Positions 5,323 to 9,132 of a DNA stretch of 9,132 nt are shown here, one piece after another. Origin of the DNA: an uncultured Clostridia bacterium (GTDB lineage: Bacteria > Bacillota > Clostridia > Oscillospirales > Oscillospiraceae); the NCBI GenBank assembly GCA_937892865.1, contig CALBJG010000035.1, positions 1 through 9,132 on the forward strand, written 5' to 3'. The translations under genes were made by a program, and so were the position numbers. The stretch's first letter is position 1. Every line of letters starts with the position of its first letter. The notes under the pieces were generated by a model. The model searched no databases and had not been told where the DNA came from. It worked only from the letters and a program-made list of their open reading frames with translations.

Positions 5323-6415
5323 ATCTGTTCATTTGGAAAATTTCCGCAATTACCAAGATCTTTCTTTGGATTTAGATCCCGGGGTGAATCTCATCGTCGG
5401 TGACAATGCCCAGGGCAAGACAAACCTTTTGGAAGCAGTTTCCTTTTTAGGCTCCGGAAAAAGTTTCCGGACGCAGAAAAATGCGGAACTGGTGAAATTG
5501 GGAGAAGATTTTGCGGACATTTCGGGAGCGGTATTCTCCCAGGAGCGGGATCAGACCCTTCGGTGGGTAGTGTTTTCCGCCGCAAGACCCCGGCAAGTGT
5601 ATCGAAATGGGGTCAAAAAGAAGACGACCGCCGATATTTCCGGCGTGTTGCAGACGGTTTTATTCTGCCCGGAAGATTTGATGGTTTTAAAAACCGGCGC
5701 TTCCGCAAGGCGGCGTTTGGGTGACCATGCGCTGTGTCAACTGCGTCCCAATTATGAAGCGGCGCTAACAGAGTATGGAAGAATTTTGGAGCAGAAAAAC
5801 CGCATTTTAAAAGACCGGTATGAAAATCCCATCTTGACGGATCTTCTGCCGGAGTACAATACAAGACTTTGCCAGGTGGGCGCGTTGCTGATCTCTTACC
5901 GGGCAAGATTTTACGAAGGTTTAGGAAAAGCGGCGAAGGAATACCACAGCCATTTTTCCGGCGGCGCGGAAGATTTTTTGCTGGAATACAAAACCGTTTC
6001 CACAGTAAAAGACCCCTTTGCTCCGGTTTCTGAATTGACTTCTTACTTGCAGGAACATTTGGAAAGCCATTACCGGGCAGAGTTGGAAAGCGCCCAGTGT
6101 CTCACCGGCCCCCATAAAGATGATTTTGATGTATCCCTTTCGGAAATGAGTCTGAAATCCTTCGGTTCTCAAGGGCAGGTACGGACAGCGGCGATCAGTT
6201 TGAAACTTGCCCAGCGGGAACTGATGGGCAGAGAATCCGGTGAAATACCGGTACTGCTTTTGGACGATGTTCTTTCAGAATTAGACCCCGGACGGCAGGA
6301 TTTTGTACTCAATCAAATCTCCCAGGGGCAGGTATTTATCACCTGCTGTGAACCGGGCAGATTTACAAAATTAGGAAAAACCATAGAAATAAGCAAAGGT
6401 ATGTTGAAGATTTAA
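5312..6415 (+). CDS. recF: DNA replication and repair protein RecF
   Basis: RecF is an SMC/Rad50-like ATPase that works with RecO and RecR to load RecA at single-strand gaps and stalled forks. The 367 residues carry Walker A GDNAQGKT (30-37), the family block PEDLMVLKTGASARRR (120-135), GPHKDDF (266-272), the ABC-type signature SQGQVRT (286-292; usually SQGQQRT) and Walker B PVLLLDDVLSELD (313-325). The start ATG lies inside the end of yaaA (11-base overlap) with no strong ribosome site, so translation is probably coupled. The stop at 6413-6415 abuts the gyrB ribosome site, extending the operon. Length is normal. Confidence 0.96.
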   Translation: MNLKSVHLENFRNYQDLSLDLDPGVNLIVGDNAQGKTNLLEAVSFLGSGKSFRTQKNAELVKLGEDFADISGAVFSQERDQTLRWVVFSAARPRQVYRNGVKKKTTADISGVLQTVLFCPEDLMVLKTGASARRRLGDHALCQLRPNYEAALTEYGRILEQKNRILKDRYENPILTDLLPEYNTRLCQVGALLISYRARFYEGLGKAAKEYHSHFSGGAEDFLLEYKTVSTVKDPFAPVSELTSYLQEHLESHYRAELESAQCLTGPHKDDFDVSLSEMSLKSFGSQGQVRTAAISLKLAQRELMGRESGEIPVLLLDDVLSELDPGRQDFVLNQISQGQVFITCCEPGRFTKLGKTIEISKGMLKI

Positions 6416-6428
6416 GGAGTTTTGGATT

Positions 6429-8354
6429 ATGTCTGAAGAAACGAAGGTAACCCAGGAATACGGCGGCGAACAGATACAAGTCCTGGAAGGCCTGGAGGCT
6501 GTAAGAAAAAGACCCGGTATGTATATCGGCTCTACCTCTTCCTCCGGTCTGCATCACTTGGTCTATGAGATCGTGGATAACTCCATCGATGAAGCCCTGG
6601 CCGGATACTGTAAACATATCACTGTGACCATCAACCCCGGTAACTCCATTACTGTTACCGACGATGGCCGCGGTATCCCCGTGGATATTCAGCCCCAGAC
6701 CGGGAAGCCCGCGCTGGAAGTTGTATTTACTGTGCTTCACGCCGGTGGTAAGTTCGGCGGTGGCGGCTATAAAGTTTCCGGCGGTCTCCACGGCGTTGGC
6801 GCATCTGTTGTAAATGCGCTGTCTGCCTGGTTAAGAGTCCGTGTCTTTAAAAACGGTAAGATCCACGAAATGAAATTCGCCCGGGGACAGATCACCCAGG
6901 AGATGACCGTCGTGGGCAACACCGACAAGACCGGTACGGAAGTTACTTTCCAGCCTGACCCGAAGATGTTCGATGATGTTATTTATGACTACAATATCCT
7001 CCACGAGCGTATGCGGGAAGAGGCATTTCTGAATGCCGGTCTGGCCATCACCATCACCGATGACCGGGAGGACGAGCCCGTTTCCGAAACTATGTGCTAC
7101 GAGGGCGGTATTCGGGAATTTGTTACATGGACAAATAAAAATAAAACTGTGATCCATAGTGATGTGATCTATATTTCCGGTTCCAAGGGCGATGCCTCTG
7201 CGGAGATCGCTGTGCAGTATAACGACGGTTACAGCGAAACACTGCAATCCTTTGCCAACGATGTCCGCACGCCCGAAGGCGGTATGCACGAGACCGGTTT
7301 TAAGACTGCGCTGACCCGTGTTCTGAATGCCTACGGTATGAAAAACGGCATTATCAAGGGTGATGACAAGGTTTCCGGCGAGGACTGCCGGGAAGGTATT
7401 TCTGCGATCATCTCCGTAAAACTGACCGATGCCCAGTTTGAAGGTCAGACCAAGGCAAAGTTGGGTAACGCCTATATCCGTACTTTGGTAGAGCAGATCG
7501 TGGGCGACCAACTGACTACCTATTTTGAAGAGCATCCTGCCACTGCCAAAATTATTTTGGAAAAGGCAATGATGGCAAACCGGGCAAGGGAAGCCGCCCG
7601 GAAGGCAAGAGAAAATGCCCGGCGCAAGACCGGTCTGGAATCCGGCGGTATGCCCGATAAATTGCAGGATTGCAACGAAAAAGATCCTTCCCTTTGCGAA
7701 CTTTACATCGTCGAGGGTGACTCTGCTGCCGGCTCTGCCATCCAGGGCAGAGACTCCCGTTTCCAGGCGATCCTTGCTATGTGGGGTAAAATGCTCAACG
7801 TAGAAAAGGCAAGAGCCGACAAAGTTTACGGCAACGATAAACTGAATCCTCTGATTCTGGCATTGGGCGGCGGTATTGGCGAAGATTTTGATCTGGAAAA
7901 ACTTCGCTACCACAAAATCGTCATTATGTCCGATGCGGACGTGGACGGCGCTCATATCCGTACGCTTTTGCTTACTTTCTTCTTCCGTTATATGCGGCCT
8001 CTCATTGAAAACGGCCATGTGTATTCTGCTGTGCCGCCCCTTTACAAACTGAAAAAGGGCAAGACCGAGCGGGTGGCTTACTCCGATGAGCAGAGAGATA
8101 TGGTTTCCGCTGAAATGCGTGGCGAAGGCAATGCAAAGGTGGAGATTTCCCGATTTAAGGGTCTTGGTGAGATGGACCCCCACGAACTGTGGGAGACCAC
8201 TATGGACCCGGAAAAGCGTACCTTGCGGAGAATTACTTTGGAAGATGCCCGCCGGGCAGACGAGATCTTCACCATTTTGATGGGCGAGCAGGTTGAGCCC
8301 CGGAAAGAATGGATCGAAACAAACGCAAAATATGCCATTAACATTGATATTTAA
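6429..8354 (+). CDS. gyrB: DNA gyrase subunit B
   Basis: GyrB supplies the ATPase and TOPRIM parts of gyrase, the type IIA topoisomerase that introduces negative supercoils. The protein has 641 residues, typical of the short Firmicutes form. The GHKL ATPase shows catalytic E47 and N51 (EIVDNS), DDGRGIP (78-84), GGLHGVGASVVNAL (118-131) and the transducer lysine in QTK (340-342). The TOPRIM domain has E429 of VEGDS and D502/D504 of DADVDG. GKGLGEM-type RFKGLGEM (575-582) and the C-terminal AKYAINIDI are also present. TOPRIM differs from the usual text: EGDSAAGSAIQGRD (429-442) instead of EGDSAGGSAKQGRD, and AMWGK (450-454) instead of PLRGK/PLKGK. Catalytic residues are intact, so the enzyme should be active. 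GGAG (6416-6419) is nine bases before the ATG. Confidence 0.97.
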   Translation: MSEETKVTQEYGGEQIQVLEGLEAVRKRPGMYIGSTSSSGLHHLVYEIVDNSIDEALAGYCKHITVTINPGNSITVTDDGRGIPVDIQPQTGKPALEVVFTVLHAGGKFGGGGYKVSGGLHGVGASVVNALSAWLRVRVFKNGKIHEMKFARGQITQEMTVVGNTDKTGTEVTFQPDPKMFDDVIYDYNILHERMREEAFLNAGLAITITDDREDEPVSETMCYEGGIREFVTWTNKNKTVIHSDVIYISGSKGDASAEIAVQYNDGYSETLQSFANDVRTPEGGMHETGFKTALTRVLNAYGMKNGIIKGDDKVSGEDCREGISAIISVKLTDAQFEGQTKAKLGNAYIRTLVEQIVGDQLTTYFEEHPATAKIILEKAMMANRAREAARKARENARRKTGLESGGMPDKLQDCNEKDPSLCELYIVEGDSAAGSAIQGRDSRFQAILAMWGKMLNVEKARADKVYGNDKLNPLILALGGGIGEDFDLEKLRYHKIVIMSDADVDGAHIRTLLLTFFFRYMRPLIENGHVYSAVPPLYKLKKGKTERVAYSDEQRDMVSAEMRGEGNAKVEISRFKGLGEMDPHELWETTMDPEKRTLRRITLEDARRADEIFTILMGEQVEPRKEWIETNAKYAINIDI

Positions 8355-8360
8355 GGAGGG

Positions 8361-8444
8361 GAGCGATGCGAGCGCTGCCAGTGGCAGATAAAGCGAGCTG
8401 AGCGAGTGGCTGCGGTCGATAGTTGACGAAGTCTTTTTAAAGAC
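8361..8444. repeat. Repeat-rich spacer between gyrB and gyrA
   Basis: The gap between gyrB and gyrA is 183 bases and unlike the tight spacing upstream. Two imperfect 18-bp direct copies (8368-8385 and 8393-8410) share GCGAGC at the left end and AGTGGC at the right, 25 bases apart. An inverted repeat CTGCCA-g-TGGCAG (8375-8387) and another, GTCTTT-TT-AAAGAC (8431-8444), lie within. The stretch GATAGTTGAC (8418-8427) echoes, in reverse complement, the GTCAACT/ACTATC words of the repeat at the left end of the window. It looks like a dispersed intergenic element, but other genomic copies cannot be seen here. An 11-codon frame (8366-8401, MRALPVADKAS) follows a good GGAGG but is probably incidental. 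Confidence 0.5.
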
Positions 8445-8537
8445 AAGGAAAATATCGGGCACCGCAACAGGGGACGCAGTGATATCGCATCAAACTTCTC
8501 TATTACAAAATAACGAACACTTTTAGGAGGTGTTTTT

Positions 8538-9132
8538 TTGGCAAAGCATAACCGCGACTATAAGCCGGAGGATATTCTGTTCCCGGATCAGGCGATCACA
8601 GAATCCAATCTGGTGGAAGAAATGGAGAAATCCTACATTGAATACGCCATGAGCGTCATCGTTGGCCGCGCCCTGCCCGATGTGCGGGACGGTTTAAAAC
8701 CGGTCCACCGCCGTATTCTGTACACTATGTACGAAAGCGGTCTGACCTCTGACAAACCTTTTAAAAAGTCCGCCACCTGCGTGGGTGACGTGCTGGGTAA
8801 ATATCACCCCCACGGCGACGCTTCTGTTTACGATGCTATGGTCCGTCTTGCCCAGAATTTCTCTATGCGCTATATGCTGGTAGACGGCCACGGCAACTTC
8901 GGCTCTGTAGATGGAGACCCCCCGGCTGCTTACCGTTACACCGAAGCCCGTATGAGCAAACTCTCCAATGAGATGCTTCGGGATATCGATAAAGACACGG
9001 TCAACTGGGATCCCAACTTCGACGAATCCCGGAAAGAACCCAGAGTTCTGCCCAGCCGGTTCCCCAATCTGCTGGTCAACGGCTCTTCCGGCATCGCCGT
9101 CGGCATGGCCACCAACATTCCGCCCCACAATC
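8538..9132 (+). CDS. gyrA: DNA gyrase subunit A, N-terminal part (cut by window end)
   Basis: GyrA carries the breakage-reunion activity of gyrase. The first 198 residues are present and the gene runs off the right edge. The start is a TTG at 8538-8540, six bases after AGGAGGTG (8525-8532); no ATG or GTG in frame fits better, and the next ATG (residue 29) would remove conserved N-terminal residues. Landmarks are SYIEYAMSVIVGRALPDVRDG (32-52, in part), GLKPVHRRILY (52-62), the gate region GKYHPHGDASVYD (87-99), and AYRYTEARM (131-139) with catalytic Tyr134 (E. coli Tyr122). The position matching E. coli Ser83 is Ala95, while Asp87 is kept as Asp99. The long repeat-bearing gap to gyrB suggests possible separate expression, though no clear promoter was found. 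Confidence 0.96.
   Translation, partial: MAKHNRDYKPEDILFPDQAITESNLVEEMEKSYIEYAMSVIVGRALPDVRDGLKPVHRRILYTMYESGLTSDKPFKKSATCVGDVLGKYHPHGDASVYDAMVRLAQNFSMRYMLVDGHGNFGSVDGDPPAAYRYTEARMSKLSNEMLRDIDKDTVNWDPNFDESRKEPRVLPSRFPNLLVNGSSGIAVGMATNIPPHN

Noticed and set aside
8366..8401. 11-codon frame after gyrB (MRALPVADKAS) as a gene
   Set aside because: Despite a good ribosome site it lies wholly in repeat sequence and has no independent sign of coding.
8423..8428. TTGACG as -35 of a gyrA promoter
   Set aside because: No acceptable -10 sits 16-18 bases downstream; AATATC and TATCGG are too far away.
6831..8462. 543-codon open frame on the minus strand opposite gyrB
   Set aside because: It is antisense to a clear gyrB, its translation matches no family I know, and such shadows arise from the codon bias of the real gene.

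Overview
The window is the replication-origin neighbourhood of a bacterial chromosome, with the order oriC-dnaA / oriC-dnaN-yaaA-recF-gyrB-gyrA that is typical of Firmicutes. The sequence of DnaA (very short domain II, N-terminus MYASAYVW), the YaaA S4 protein between dnaN and recF, the AGGAGG-type ribosome sites and the BspA-like surface protein suggest a Clostridia member, most likely a gut Oscillospiraceae/Ruminococcaceae-type organism. That lineage call is from memory of family sequences, not from a search.

Layout. Bases 1-246 hold two copies of a 123-bp tandem intergenic repeat. A 61-residue two-helix membrane protein (440-255, minus) and a 456-residue secreted, membrane-anchored leucine-rich-repeat protein (2005-635, minus) follow. 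Between this gene and dnaA (about 2006-2391) is a dense regulatory region. It holds two divergent promoters built on the same two sequence blocks at the same spacing, a 39-bp all-A/T stretch with a 14-bp inverted repeat between them, a mini-ORF plus terminator-like hairpin on the minus side, and a DnaA box plus a 16-bp perfect palindrome in the dnaA leader.

The plus-strand block encodes DnaA, the beta sliding clamp DnaN, the S4 protein YaaA, RecF, GyrB and the first 198 residues of GyrA (cut by the window end; TTG start). The dnaA-dnaN gap (3706-3948) has at least five DnaA boxes, one of them perfect, then a DnaA-trio-like tract and an A/T-rich unwinding region, so it is the likely core of oriC. 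The genes left of dnaA read leftward and those right of it read rightward, as expected if the forks leave from here.

Functionally, DnaA opens oriC and probably controls its own promoter. DnaN tethers the polymerase, RecF handles stalled forks and gaps, and GyrA/GyrB relieve the supercoils ahead of the forks. The most unusual parts are the mirrored divergent promoters, the surface-protein gene where rpmH-rnpA normally sits, the repeat-filled spacer splitting gyrB from gyrA, and natural residue changes in both gyrase quinolone-pocket regions. I found no clearly new defence, mobile or enzymatic system.
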